Source of the DNA: Anas platyrhynchos
Lineage: Eukaryota > Chordata > Aves > Anseriformes > Anatidae
Direction: 5' to 3'
Length of the DNA stretch: 64,000 nt
NCBI RefSeq assembly: GCF_047663525.1
Contig: NC_092590.1
Span: 10,746,001 to 10,810,000, forward strand
The notes under the pieces were generated by a model. It searched no databases. It was not told the DNA's origin and saw only the letters and a program-made list of their open reading frames with translations. The translations under genes and the position numbers were made by a program. Below, piece after piece: positions 1 to 12,702 of this stretch. Numbering within the stretch: the stretch's first letter is position 1; each line of letters opens with the position of its first letter.

Positions 1-712
1 ACCTCTACCACCTTTTTAACAGTTTAAGTCAGGCCTGGGTGCTGCCCTGCTCCCCTTCCCTCCCTGCAGAGGACATCCACATTAAACTAAAAGAAGAGGT
101 GTTGTCGAATGTTGCAAGACTGCTGCTCCTGTAAGTTTAATGTCAGGTTGTCCACAAAGGGCCTCTTTTCCTTCCCTCAGTAGGCTGGCGCTGCTGAAGC
201 GGGCAGTCTCCAGATTTGGTACCCTTGACCTTTGTGCAGGACACCTGAGTAAGGCCCCGCTCTTCAGGCCTGTGCAGACATCCAGGTTTTCATGCCTTAT
301 TGCAGATCAAGCTTCCAGCGAAATTAATGGGATGCTTGTTACTGACTTCAGTGGTAGCTGAGTCAACTGCTCAGAAAGAAACCTGGAGAGCCCAAAGCAC
401 TTCCTGGCTCTGATCCACCGCAGCACTTCTGTGTGTTTAACTTAATAGTCCCTCTCCAGCTGGTGCCCCCACAGCATGTCCTGACTAAGCAAGGTCAAGA
501 TCCCCGCTTTCCTGGCTCACACCGCCGGTCCTGTGCACCTGAAAACATCGTCTCTTCCCTTCCCAGCGCTGACACGAATGTTACAAGCACCTAAACTTTT
601 GTAATTAACCACTGCCTTTGGCATTCCTCGGGCATGGCCGAGGAAAGATGTTCCTTTCTGATGCAAAGCATCCAGCTGCGCACGCCCGCTGGCCGTGCCA
701 TGGCTGACCTAC
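1..712 (-). other. MTTP intron 1 (5' part)
   Basis: Inferred intron sequence downstream of the MTTP signal-peptide exon. I see no MTTP exon on the minus strand and no recognisable repeat here. Confidence 0.6.
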
Positions 713-773
713 CTTTAACAGAGGCCGAATACGTGGAAATGATGCAAAGGAACAGCACAGTTAGAAGAATCAT
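713..773 (-). CDS. MTTP: MTTP first coding exon (partial gene)
   Basis: This is the first coding exon of microsomal triglyceride transfer protein, the ER-lumenal chaperone that loads lipid onto apolipoprotein B. On the minus strand an ATG at 773 opens 20 codons, MILLTVLFLCIISTYSASVK plus one base of the next codon, which is a hydrophobic signal peptide closely resembling the MTTP leader. The exon ends at 713 in a good donor (AAAG|gtaggt). I could not find exon 2 in positions 1-712, so the rest of the gene lies beyond the left edge and 1-712 is intron 1. Its position, head to head with TRMT10A, matches the mammalian order and supports the call. Liver-type promoter motifs lie just upstream. The match is by remembered sequence similarity over a short stretch, but leader, donor and synteny agree. 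Confidence 0.85.
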
Positions 774-849
774 GCTGGACTCCCCCGAGCTCCTGACTGC
801 AGCATCAAGTGTGAAAGCCTCCAAGAAGCGAACTGCTGAGAGTGGAGCT

Positions 850-970
850 GCGCTTGCAGAGGGAGCCGCCGCGCCGGCCGCCGTGTTTATCTAGATGTAG
901 TAAAGGTCAGATTCCAAATTCCACACTCAGGTACTAAGTTCATGGAAGGACTTCCAGTTAATTATTAAGA
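850..970 (-). promoter_or_regulatory. MTTP proximal promoter with HNF1-type site
   Basis: Directly upstream of the MTTP first exon on the minus strand are three elements. At 957-968 is GTTAATTATTAA, a near-perfect HNF1 palindrome. At 904-909 is AGGTCA, half of a possible DR1/HNF4-type element (minus-strand TGACCTTTACTAC). At about 884-895 is AGATAAACAC, read on the minus strand, a forkhead-like or TATA-substitute motif. Mammalian MTTP promoters are known to use HNF1 and HNF4/DR1 sites close to the start, so the arrangement fits liver and intestine expression. The transcription start (about 850-880) is inferred. Confidence 0.6.
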
Positions 971-1261
971 GCTGAGGTAACTAGGGGCTTTTTACCCATT
1001 CTACCGATTGCCTCGGCTTTCAGTTTTGAATAGCAGTGCTGTGTGGCCACATTTCTGAGCAGTGGAGGCTGCCTCCAGGTCTGGCAGATCCATAGCTCCC
1101 TGCACTCCTCCTCTGCTTTAACCAAGGTGTGCCGGGGTCTGCTGCTGCCAGGGGCCAGGTTCTCCACCCTCGTGTATCAACTCTGTGGGCAACCAGAGGG
1201 AGATGCTTGATAAGGGTCTGGGAGCAGTTACATGGGACTCTCTGTTAGCATCACTCACTCT

Positions 1262-1366
1262 CAGACGCATGGTCTGATTTTTTGGGTGGTCCTTTGGGGA
1301 TCCAGGAGTTGGACCCGATGATCCTTGTGGGTCCCGTCTGATGTGGGATATCCTATGATATCACTG
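1262..1366 (+). repeat. CR1 LINE 3'-end fragment
   Basis: The stretch reading GGGATCCAGGAGTTGGACCC, GATGATCC, GGGTCCC and then TCCTATGATATC resembles the 3' terminus of avian CR1 retrotransposons (GTTGGACTxGATGATCC...TCTATGAT). It is short and diverged, so it is an old 5'-truncated copy between MTTP and TRMT10A. Confidence 0.65.
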
Positions 1367-3760
1367 CAGCAACAGGTTAGAGACTGAGAAGATGAGATGA
1401 GCCAGCTGCTCCATCCCACCCTGGGGACTAAGAGCTGCTGTGCTCAGTCAAGCAACAGGGCAAACCACGTCCTCCTTTTTCACCTATATTTTCCCCTTTC
1501 CTCACATTCACTTTATCTCCCAATAAGCCCCAGCCTGACTAACCCAAGCGTTTTCCCATTTCCTCTGAGAGCAAACCCCAGCCCATCCCTCACTAAGCCA
1601 TGCTGCCACGGGGCTCGTTAAGGAAACCCTTGGCCCTCCGATAACAGCGTGGCAGCGGGTTAACCCCCAATGCTCCTTGGCACAGCCTGCATGCCAAAAT
1701 CTGTGCGAGGGCACACTCTCCCCAACTAACAAAGCCTCCCTCATTCTGCACAGGGAAAGATCTGCTCCTACGCATGCAAGTAGGGATAAGAGAGAGAACC
1801 ATGAGCCATCACCATGCTCTTTCTCTTTATTTTCAGAGATTGTTTTAGCAATATATATACACAGACATATATATTTTCCTTCAACAAGCTAGGTCCTCTG
1901 AATAGCTCTTGGTCACAGAATAATTTTTCCACTATAGCCTGGAGTGCTACTTGCATCGTCGTCGCATTACAGCCTTAGGACTTTTGGCTGGCTGCTAGCT
2001 ACTAATATCTCTAGTAAAATGGTGCTGTCCCAGGCTGTATTTAACTGCTAGCAATAGGCCATTTCTGTCATTGGCTCTTCTGTATTAGCGAGGAGCTGTG
2101 AGGTGAGAACACCCTTGGGTGGTATAAATGCCTCCTTCATTGCTTTGTGCTGACAGAAAAGCTGAATATGGTGGATGCAAAATGTCATGCGATGTTGGGA
2201 AGCAACAGGGCTGCAACAGGTCCCCTTGCTCATGCTTATTTCCACACGTGGTGGAAACCCCCTGGAAGCTCTCTGTGCACTGTGTGTGTGCTATGAGAGG
2301 GAAGGAGGCAGGGAAGGATGAACAGAAGAAAACCTTGGGGCTGTGCCTGCTGCTCCCCAGTTTATTGTTATGTACATTGCTTCTCCAGTGCAGGCTGTGA
2401 AATGCTCCTAACAAAAGGGACTGGAGGCAGGGCCTCATGTGGACACCAGTGAAGGAAGCTGAACAGAGCCCAGAGCACGTATGGACCAGACGTGCTCTAG
2501 GAGGCACCCCCCAGCCTCTATGGACATCCCAAGAGGCAGGATCTCCCCGTTGATTTGAGTACATCCCTGACTCCATTAGCCAAGTCTTGCACCCACCAAA
2601 GTCCACTACACGCAGAGGTTGCAGGATCAGTCCCTTAATGGATGCCTCACGCCATGCTGGCATATGTATTAGGGTCAAAGTATTACTGTTGCTGCACATT
2701 TTCCAGAGTCCAAACAATAAAGCTCATATCTTTATATGACCTAATAAAACTAATGACATTTCCTCACATCTTCTGGGTTCAGTGAAAGAATTTTGTCTTC
2801 CCTTCATAAACAATGGTGTGAAGCTTGTGGTTTTCACCTCATACTTTCACCTGTGAGTACCAAAGCATCCAAGTCTGTCTTTGCCCTGCAGCTAGCACCT
2901 GCATGCCCTGACACTGGGCGTTTTGCTGAATGATGCTCCCAAAATATCCTCGTTTCTGCCTTGGGGGGAGGCAGACACACAGCTAAACCTGTCTAAAGGT
3001 GAGTCCTGCGTGTCACTCACATCCTAATCCTCGCCTCCCTTGCCAGACCTCAGCCTTCCTAAGGAGGTCAGCAGAAGGCGTTTCTTCCCCCGTCTTCCTC
3101 CCACCCACTCGAGTGCTGCCAGCAGTCGTGGTGTGCAGCCAGCTTGCTGTTTGGTCCCGAGATGTCACGTTATGTCTACGTCAAAATAATAAAATTCATT
3201 TGGGCAGCTCTTCCTGCACTTCTGCAGCCGTCCAGATCTTTGTTTTGCTTTGTCATCACTCAGGAAACGTTGCATGAACCCCTGTCGGTGTTTGAGGACG
3301 TAGGGCTCTGGATGAGCAATACTGCCACTTTGGAAAGCGCAATATGAGGAGAAAATAAATGAATGTGTCAGCAGTTTCTGCGTTCTAAGAAACGCGTGAA
3401 TATTATGTGGATTTGTTAGATGTGGGTTTGATTTTTCAGAAAGGAAAGCAAACAAATGGGCTTCTCTCAGCAACTGACTGTCAGCCGCTTAACGATCAAA
3501 TGAAAACGAAGGGTTCTCCACAGGGACAGCGGTGCTTTGGGGATTGCTGAGCAGCCTGGCATGCCGATCTAGACTTTAATAGCAACACGAGGGAGGTTTT
3601 AAGGAGTTAATTTTTAAAGCAACGCGAGAAAACAACCGCAAAGGAAACCAAATGTGACAGCAAGCACCCAACACGGGCAGTGCGAGGTCAGCAGCGTACT
3701 GCAGTGCCCACATACAGCTGGTTTGTGACTTTAATACAACTGTAATAAATCCGAAATTTG
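1367..3760. other. Intergenic DNA between MTTP and TRMT10A
   Basis: No gene recognised. A 210-codon open frame on the minus strand (2085-2717) has no domain, no conserved motif and no codon pattern that I can link to a protein. An AATAAA on the plus strand near 2715 has no gene assigned to it. Confidence 0.5.
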
Positions 3761-3764
3761 GGAG

Positions 3765-4110
3765 GGGGGGGGTGACAGGGGGCTCCCCTCAGCTGCGTCA
3801 CGGCCCCCTGCTGCCCGCCGGGACTTGGAGGCGCGGCGAGGGGGAGACGCCGTGCGCATGCGCGGGGGAGGCGGCCGCTCCTTCCCCCGCCCCTCCCTCC
3901 TCGGGCGGCGCGCGCGCGGGGCGGCTCGCGGGTACGTCCCCCCCCCCCCCCCCTCACGCGGCCGTTGCCCCATGGAGGGGGCTCAGGGCGGGCAGGGAGG
4001 GAGGGAGGCAAAATGGCGGCGGGGAGCACGCTGCGAGCGGGGCTCCCTTCCCCTCCCTTTAGGCACCCGCAGCTCGGCCCCCGGGCCTTGTAACGCCCCG
4101 TAAAGGAAAC
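3765..4110 (+). promoter_or_regulatory. CpG-island promoter of TRMT10A
   Basis: A very G+C- and CpG-rich block that includes poly-G and poly-C runs (about 3764-3771 and 3938-3953) and GC-box-like CCGCCC segments. It stands out from the AT-rich flanks. It precedes the first recognisable TRMT10A exon and must hold the TSS and non-coding exon 1. A candidate donor is CGCGG|gtacgt near 3930, but exon 1 boundaries are not resolved. No TATA box is evident, as usual for housekeeping genes. Confidence 0.75.
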
Positions 4111-4600
4111 TGGCGTTAGCTGGAGCTGTGCTGTGATGCAAGATGCATCAATTTCTTTGTTGCTTTGGATATTTGGTAATAGTTTGTGATGCATAGCAGT
4201 ACAGCTATTGTTTTTTTCTCTTATAGTTAATCCAGTACGATTCCCTACTTGTGTGTGGTTTTGTGTTCATGGTTTTTCATTAGAAACTGTTGAATAGCTG
4301 CTGATAATACGCAGAATTCCAGATTCGTTCAGAATACAGGTCACAATCTATACGTTTTTTTATATATTAGCACTTGCAAAGGCACTAATCCTCCTTTAAA
4401 CAAAAAAGGTCCATCTCTTGTTTATGCTTTATTCAGATTTGTGATAGGTGTAGAGTGATATTTGTCCTGATTGAACTTCTTGCTAATAAATCTAACATCT
4501 ACTTCTCTATTTCTTACAGAATTGGCGAAAGAAAAGCTTGCTTTGTATGAAATAGCCATCACGTTTTAAGACACGAGTCAGTAAACCCAACCAATAACTA

Positions 4601-7600
4601 ATGTCATCAGAAACGCCAACGGAAAGTCCAGAGGTGCCAACAGAAAACACCATGCCCCCCGACGTTCCTGATGTGGAAGGAAAGGCGAAGTCTAGTGACA
4701 GTCAAGCAGACAGACAGGTGAAAGGCTCAGATGAGGTAGAATGTCTCGAGTCCCTGTCCAAGAGGCAAAGGAAGAAACTACTGAAGCAGAAACAGTGGGA
4801 AGAACAGAAGGATCTACGTAGGTATGGTTCACAAAGTGTCTTTCCTAAGATTGTGTGTAGTAGTGAGATCTAACAGTGCCATCAGCAGAATCTGTGTGTA
4901 GATTGCTTGAGCAAATCAAGGCAGTTGAACCAGTTTTCTCCCACACTAGGTTTAAAGCAGTAGTCACAGGCTGCTCCATCTGAGTATGAAGAAGCTTTAA
5001 AGGTAAGCATCCTCCCTTCATACTAGAAGCGTTCCTCAGCTTGAAGAAGATACCAGGAGGGATTCAAACTTGCATATTATTGGCTTGTAGGAAGGGAGAA
5101 ATGAGATGTGAACTGTCCCCATTCCTTGTTGCTGTCAAACCTGGAGAATCTTGAAAAACACTGAAACATTTTTTCCATAAGTTATGTTGATTAACAATCT
5201 GTTAAAAAGTTTTTGGAAGATGGTGGGCTTTGGTGTTGAGATAAAACATACCTACAAGTGGGCTGATGGTGGTGTATCCTTGTCCTGCTGAAAACAAAAG
5301 TGTTGCTCGCTGAGGTAGCAGCTGTTAAGAGAGGCCTTAAAGTTGTCTGAAATCTACCAACTGCCTGCTCCACTGGGAGAATAGGCTAGGAAGAAACAAT
5401 TGCTTTGGAAGTCTTCTGACAAATTCTGCTTAGTGAAACAGGAGGTAAATTGTCCTGCACAGTTTCATTGCAGTTTTGTGAATATTCGTGGTTGTTTCCA
5501 TTAGGAGACCTGGTTCGGAGCACCATTAAATCCATGAGACTGTTGATTTCACTTGGATTTGCCACAGATATCTATCTCTGTAGGTATATCCAGAACATCA
5601 CAAGCAAAACACTTAGCAAAACGCAAATGTAAACATCAGAGAGAAGTTTAAACGACCACAGTTATGGGCCATCCACCTTCATCACAGAACTATGTGTTCG
5701 TGTGCATAACGTGTACCTCAGGAGATTTGGCTGCACTTTTTAAAGATTAATTTGTTTGTTTGTTTAGGCAGAAACGAAAAGAAAAACGTCAGAAGAGAAA
5801 ATTAGAACGTCAGTCAAAACTGGACTCCAATAGTGAAGGGAGTGGCAGAAAGCGCATGCGAAGGGAAGTTGTTCCCAGTACCCTTCGCCTCGTTGTGGAC
5901 TGCAGCTTCGATGACTTAATGGTGCTAAAGGTAAAAGAAAAAATATACCTACCAAACGCAAATGTTGATGGGTGCTCCAGTGGCAGTGTTGATGCAGTAG
6001 CAGAGGATAGTTAATATTTCATATTATATTTCAAATATTTCAGATTGTGATGACTTCTAGACTTGCTCGCATCAATAGGTGAATTTTTCAGGGTTTTAAA
6101 TATACCTTTTTGTAAGGTGGCTAAAGGTTTTGTTCACCTTCATGGCGATGTGGTCCGTTAGCTTGGTTCCGAAAACAGGAGGAGGAACAATTTGTGCAAT
6201 GCCTTCAGCCTGATGATACATGCAGTTCTACCTCAAAATGGTTTTGCTAGAGGGGCTGCAAATGCCACAAACGCTGTTTTGAAAGGGACCTGAGGCTCCC
6301 AGCAGTGTTAGCAAGGATCCACTGAAATCAGAATTTTTAGCATGAGTCTGCTGAGCTTTTTCTCTCAATTACACCATAGGCAGTTGGGACAGGGCAATAC
6401 AATTCAGCCTATGTCTGAAATTTTAGAGTGGATACTCTAAAATTCTCTTTCCATAGTCACTTTTGCCAGTTAAAAGCCTCCTTTTTCTCTCTTTAGCTTC
6501 TGACTGGCTCATGGTAAAGCATTTTGTGGTGGTCTGTCTGAAGGACTATGTAAAAACAAATTGTGTTGTGTACAGGATGTTAAGAAGCTTCACAAGCAAA
6601 TTCAGAGATGTTACGCAGAAAACCGCAAAGCATTCCATCCTGTGCAGGTATGTTTAAACAAGCTGGGAACTGACAGTATTGCCATGTACAAAGTTTAAGA
6701 GGGCAGCTGTGCCACAAGGGGAGTGGAAAAAAAAAAAGAAGCAGCCTTTATCTAGTAAGAAAATTACTTCTGTTGTACCTGACTAATTTTCAGCCTGTTA
6801 CAAAAATTCACATTTGTAGAAATATGTGCATGTCAGTGACGTTTTCATGCTACAAAAACACAGCTGATAGTCAATTTTGTCTGACAGATACAGAGGGGGG
6901 AAAAAAAATGACTGCATGTATTTGTCTTTGAAATTGCCTCTACCTGTCTGAATGTGGTCTTAGTACAACTTTTAGCTAAATAGTAAGAGTTTTAGCTAAT
7001 ACTTAAGGGTAGAAAAAAAAGTTTTGTGCAGAGTGGAAAAACATTGGCATGTTAACGTTTCAGTTCTATGTACCTTTTTGTTGTTCTTTTCTAAGTTTTA
7101 CTTGACCAGCCATGGCGGACAGCTGAAGAGCAACATGAATGAAAACGACAAAGGATGGGTGAACTGGAAGGTGAATAATTGACTGTTTCTGTTAAGAAGG
7201 GGAAAAGAAATCTTCATTGTGATTGTTAGCTAGGTTGTTTGTTGTGAAGGATCTGTGTGGTTGTTTTTTCTTCTTCTTTTTTTCCATGGCATCAGAGCAA
7301 TACTAAAAAAAAAAAAATCTAGTGTGGCTCTTTGTGCTCTAAAATAATGAAATAAACCAAGCAGTGCTAGTGAATGTAGATTCTAGATTCAGTAAATCTT
7401 GAATCTAGATTTGTTTTTCGCTTAAAAAACCCCACATATACAGTCTTCACGTGTTCTTACTGAACAGATACCGTTCTCTGATGGAATAGGCAAGCCTACC
7501 TTATTTATGCATTTTAGACAGTCATCTATCTTGACAGTGCTCTGTGTTTTTATTGGGAAAATACCCCTTTAAATCATGATGTGACTCTCCTGCTGGTGCC

Positions 7601-10600
7601 TTGCTATATTATATTGCCTTTCAACATTGAAGCGTTCTTTAGAGAAGTTGTTTGACTCAGTGTCAAGCTCACACTGGTTTTCCTGGTGACTCCCTGTTAA
7701 ATAAGTGCTCCAACAAGCCTAAATAAAAATGCTTTGCATAAGTGAAAAATAGTTGTACTTCCAGCATGTTCTCTCTGAGAACTGCTGTGCAAAAGCCTAA
7801 CATACGCCTCTCCTACCAAGCAAGTAATGTTAATTTAGCATTTACTTCTGGCCTTGCCTTTCAGAAAGGTAGACTTGAAAATGATTGGGATCCCTTAGGG
7901 GACATACTGTAAGATCTGATGGGAATCACAGGATCTTAAGGTTTTACAAAGTTCTTTTTGGGTTTTCAGAAAGGCTCCCGATGATTTTTACAAGCCGGCC
8001 CATTAGGGAGCTATAGCTGAGGCTGTGCATTATTTATGCAGAGCTCAGTCTGTGCTGTGTGATGTACTTATACATGAATGAGAGGCATGGAACGACTGCA
8101 TACTCTTAGTTTTCCTGCTTCTGTCTTGGGTCTGTAATCTTGCCCAGCAATTCATCAGTTGAATGTACCTTCTTTTAACTATTTTTTTTAGGATATCCAA
8201 ATTAGAACAGAGCATTACAGTGAGCTAATAAAGAAGGAAGACCTAGTATATCTTACCTCAGATTCCCCAGATGTTCTCAGCGACCTTGATGAGAAGAAAG
8301 CCTATGTGATTGGAGGCCTGGTGGATCACAATCACCACAAGGTAAACTGTGGGTATGGTTCTTTAGAGCTCTTTTATTGGCATAAATGCTGCACATGTAT
8401 AAACTAACAAAAAAAATAATAAGACAACTTCTTCAAGAAGATTTAACTCAAAAAAATGTTTAAGGAAAACAGGAAAAAAAGCTTGTGGTGGTAGCAGTGG
8501 CTTGTGTTCCAGAGTACAGACATGCTGAGACTTTTTGGGATTTTATCTTTTCGTTTTAAATATAGGAATGGAATTAATAACACTGCTCAGCTTACTGAGG
8601 GCCATATTTTCAGACAGAAGGGTTTGGTTTCTGTTCATGCACTTGTGTGTGTGCTTGTATGTGCACATGCCCAAAAATAGATGAAGAGCAGCGCTTGAAT
8701 CTTGTATGTCCTTTTTTAATGAGTTTGCCTGTCAGGAGAGTTTGGCTATGTAATGCACATGCCTCAGGGATCTGGTTCCATACCTGCACGTGGGATCGTG
8801 CTGTGTGGACTGGGAATGTCATGGAGAATGCAGCTGGGAAATTAAAGCACTGCTACTGCTTTTCTTCAGGGACACTCCTATGTAATTTCTGGTGACGTTT
8901 GATACTTCAATGTAATGCTAAAAAAAGGGGTGAATCTTAAGCCTTACCAAATGATACTTCAGCAGTTAGTCCACAGTGAAAGGCTAGGAGGGAGCTAAAG
9001 CATATCCTTTATATATTTATTATGGTATAATAAATATGGTTTACTCACTTTTCAGAGTATTTTTTTTTCCCTCTATTGGGTACAGAATTTGCTGGTTTTA
9101 AAAAAGAAAATTCTTTTTCCTTTATTCTTCCTCTCAAAAAATACCCAGTTAGTGTAACCTGAGTAATTGTTTATTTAAGCTCAGACTTGCCTTTAAAACA
9201 GGTTGTGGCTGACATGTCCTAGAGCTGTGTGACCAGATTTTATTTACAGTCCTGACCATACATCACAGTGTCACGTATTCGGGGTAGGAAGGTTTTCAAA
9301 GGTAGCCCTTGAAGCAGGTACAATTTTACCTGGATGTGTTTCTAAGTATCTTGTAAAGTAATAGCACGGCAGTGACTCTTGCAAGGAAATGATGATTGTA
9401 GTAATCTGTATGTGCTGATTCAAAATTGTGATTCTCAATCCAGTTGCTTTGGTGTCTTTCCTGCAGGGAATTACTTACAAAAAAGCTGTAGAGCAGGGAA
9501 TTGGTCATGCACAGCTCCCCCTTGGAAACTTTGTGAAGATGAACAGTCGGAAAGTTTTAGCAGTCAATCACGGTAAGTTTTAAATCACAGGATAATTATA
9601 TTACTATAAAATATGCCTGCCATGTTAAGAATTTAAACCCTCAAAATGTTCACTTATTGTGCTGAAATTTTTTTTTGAATCAAATTGCCTTTGGGAATCA
9701 GTTATTTCCCTAGCCACTAAATATTTTAGGTACTGTTAAATATAAAAGTAGCTAAGGAAGTTCCCTACCCACTTAGAAGTGCACCTTCTATTCTGTTAAC
9801 TTGTCCCATAATTACTTCTGGCATTCTTATCATCCAAGCCTTGTTGCTAGACCTAATGTTTAAGTGAGTAAAATGTTGGAAACCATCCCATGGATTGTAT
9901 CCCCTTGGGGTTTAAGTGTATGTGATGGTTTTCTTTCCCCTCTTGTGACAACTTTGCTCAGCAGTAGCTGTTTAGGTAGGTGTGGACTGATCCATGGTAT
10001 AAGCAGTGCTCCATCTGCTGAGCTTTTGCAACTGCATTTTTAGCAGGTTTCATTATGCTTCCAGATTGAAGCATACAATGATGTTTAATCAAGTCTTGAC
10101 ACATGCACCCCCTTTAGTTCTTTTGTCTGTTATTAAATTATCTTTTTGTCATGAAACAGGGAATTATACAGGGAAAATGGGGTCATCTCAGACCTTCATG
10201 GGAACTACTTGTGAAAGTCATTTTTTTGCCTCTCTTTGTTTCAAGCTTCTTTTATTATTTAACATGTTGCTTGATGATAACTTCAATTTCTGGAAAGGCC
10301 ACTGATTGATTAGATGTGTGTTGGCATGATACATGAAACTACAGATTTAAACATACAGGAAAATGCACCTTATAGCTTCCTTTTAATTGTATGTCCCCAG
10401 AATTAAAAGATATTATACATACAAGGGATTGGATAATTTACATGTTTCTAAAACACGATATTTTAATGTTATTTATATAGACCAGCAGGGCTTTACATGT
10501 TACTCATCAGAAATTATGATAGCTGTAGAGTTTTACTGGAGTACTAGAGTTTTTCTGCAATAATCTTATACTGACCTCTAGTGTCAGTGTTTTTGGAGGT

Positions 10601-12503
10601 TGTCTCCTACAGGTTTGAGCACTGGGTATAGATCAGATTGCTTACACTGAGGCTTTCGTTTATATGCTTTACGGTCTTGCACGTGTTTCCTGTGCCAGAT
10701 TTTTAGGCACTTGATTTCACTGCGGTTTAGTTGCTGAGATTTCATATTAGGTAAGAGCCCTTCTAAACCCCTGCCCTTCTAAAGCATTCAAATCAGTGTG
10801 TTTTGTTTTTTGTTTTTTTTTTTTTCTCTCAGTTATTTGCACTGAGATTTTTGTATTTTCCTGCAAACATGACTCCCTCATTGCTTTATATAACGTGTAA
10901 TTGCACGTGGTTTCTGTTATGTTTATTTTGACTTCTGGATGCCCACTCTTGGTGCAGAAATCGAAGCTGGCAGAGCACAGTATGGGCTTGCCAGATGAGA
11001 CTTTGGGACCTGCCTGCTCACTATGGAAATACTTTCAATAGGTGTGAATTTGGAAAATCCTGCAGAATAAGTTAGTTGTTAACTGCCTTGTTAGTCTTTA
11101 AAGCACTTTAATTAAATGGGGCCCTCTTGTGGTGGGAGATTGACAGCATCGTTAGCAGTGGAATCCTCTTCTTGCTTCTTATTTTTATTTTTTACTTTAT
11201 TTTTTTAAACTTTCTTGGGATCACGTCCCCATATACTTCCACAGGCAGTTCAGTGCCTGCCTTGCCACGTTATAATGGCACGAGGAATGCATACATGTTG
11301 TGAAATGTGCTAGAAAACTGACAAACTTGTGAGATGAAATTTTTTCCACCTTGATCTGGAATGTTAAAACTTGGAAGATGTGAAATCAGTGCAAAACACA
11401 ACTGCCAGTGTAGCTGAGAGAACTTGTTTTCATCTTCAGCTTTCTGTCCCAAGGCTAATACTTTGCAGTGTCTGTTACCAGACCATTATTGTTCCACCCC
11501 AGTCTGCAGTGATGTCTGTTAACTGCACTGCCTCTTCCTGTCCTTGCTTCATATTTTTGTTGCTGTTGCAGCCCCGTGTCAAAGCCCCTGTTGTGCTGTT
11601 GAAGCCACTCTCTTTCCATCAGTCCTGTTTTTGCTCTGCAGGTAAAGGGAGTTCCTACACAAAGCAGATAACTTGCTCCTTGTACTCTCCTTGTTTCTTA
11701 AGCAACTGTTTCTGCTACAGTCTTTGGAGAGATCATATCTTCACAGTAGTTCTGAGGGGAATAACGTGCTTAGAAAATGGCCAGCTCTTTGATATCAGTG
11801 TCACAGAGTCTTGTAAACTGTGGATCCTGGCTGGCTGTCCAGTAAGCCTGGATCCAGGAAACCTCTTGTAAATGTGACACTTTCTTGTAACTTGACTCTC
11901 AGCGAGTATGAGAGCTGTGCGGCTCCTCCCTTTCTGAATGCTTGCCTAACTCTATAGGTTTTTTTCTCCCCTCTTTAATTCCTTTGATCCTTTCTAGTAT
12001 TCTGTCATTTGGCATTGAGAACACTTGAACTGGGCGCATTCTCTGAAGTCAGCATTCCCCAGTGGTGTTAATGCTATTCCTTTAGCCTCGAGCCCGAGGA
12101 ACGACCCTTATGCCCCAGATTTGTCATCCATGTCTGGTTTACTTATCACCATAGGGCTTCCTCCTGCCTTCTGTGCTACTGCAGAGCCCCAGCCTATGTT
12201 TTTTTGGGTAGCCTGGGATTTTTCTAAATAACCAAATGCACGTAAGCCTCTGTAGAAATGAATTTGGGGGTGTGTTCCTATCTGCAGTTCAGTTAGCTAC
12301 ATGTAAAAGAGCTGATGGTCTTTCTTGACGTTGCAGTGTTTGAAATCATCCTTGCATACCTGGAGAAGAAAGACTGGAAGGAGGCCTTTTTCAGCGTCCT
12401 GCCACAGCGGAAAGGGGCTGTTCCTCTGGGAGAAGCCAACGATTCATCCACACGTGCTCTGTCTGAAAAAGAAGGTGAAGACAACGACTCTGACAGCAAC
12501 TAG
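4601..12503 (+). CDS. TRMT10A: tRNA (guanine-9-N1)-methyltransferase TRMT10A
   Basis: This enzyme is an SPOUT-fold, SAM-dependent methyltransferase that makes m1G at position 9 of cytosolic tRNAs, acting in nucleus and cytoplasm. Coding exons with GT/AG junctions and consistent phases are 4601-4821, 5768-5930, 6576-6647, 7096-7170, 8192-8341, 9467-9572 and 12337-12503, giving 317 aa. The 5'UTR of the start exon begins at 4520. Residues 1-60 are acidic and low complexity. Lysine-rich NLS-like stretches follow at about 53-92. The catalytic domain runs from about 105 to 290 and includes [22 protein letters not shown] (Asp222 corresponds to the conserved Asp studied in yeast Trm10) and [20 protein letters not shown]. 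The protein is about 20 residues shorter than human TRMT10A, because the Ser/Asp/Glu-rich tail ends early (...GEDNDSDSN). The start is the first ATG in the exon and matches the family N-terminus. Confidence 0.95.
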
Positions 12504-12702
12504 CCTTCAGAGTGAGAAGATGAGATGTGCAGTTCACGGGACGATGGTGGGACGTGGAGTAAACTCTGAAGATCTCCTGCTGCCCCTGTGATACTGAATT
12601 GTCTTAGTGCTCAGTAGTTGGCTTAGAGCTGTTCCTGGACAGAAAGGGTAGAGACACGTGCGGTTCTTACCCTGAAACTTCCATCTTAAGAGCTTTAAAA
12701 AA

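Noticed and set aside
70-130. An exon-like plus-strand segment with a polypyrimidine tract and cag before it and gtaagt after it.
   Set aside because: It has no match to any protein I know and lies in what must be MTTP intron 1 on the other strand. Splice-like flanks alone are not sufficient.
634-894. An 86-codon plus-strand frame near the left edge, initially taken for the last exon of an upstream gene.
   Set aside because: The opposite strand encodes the MTTP signal peptide with a good donor, in the expected syntenic position; the plus frame is its shadow.
2085-2717. A 210-codon minus-strand open frame.
   Set aside because: No recognisable domain, odd composition (Cys/Ser/His-rich), no promoter or splice context. 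Likely a chance frame.
3688-4194. Pro/Arg/Gly-rich minus-strand frames through the TRMT10A CpG island.
   Set aside because: Expected from GC-rich DNA lacking stop codons; no family similarity.
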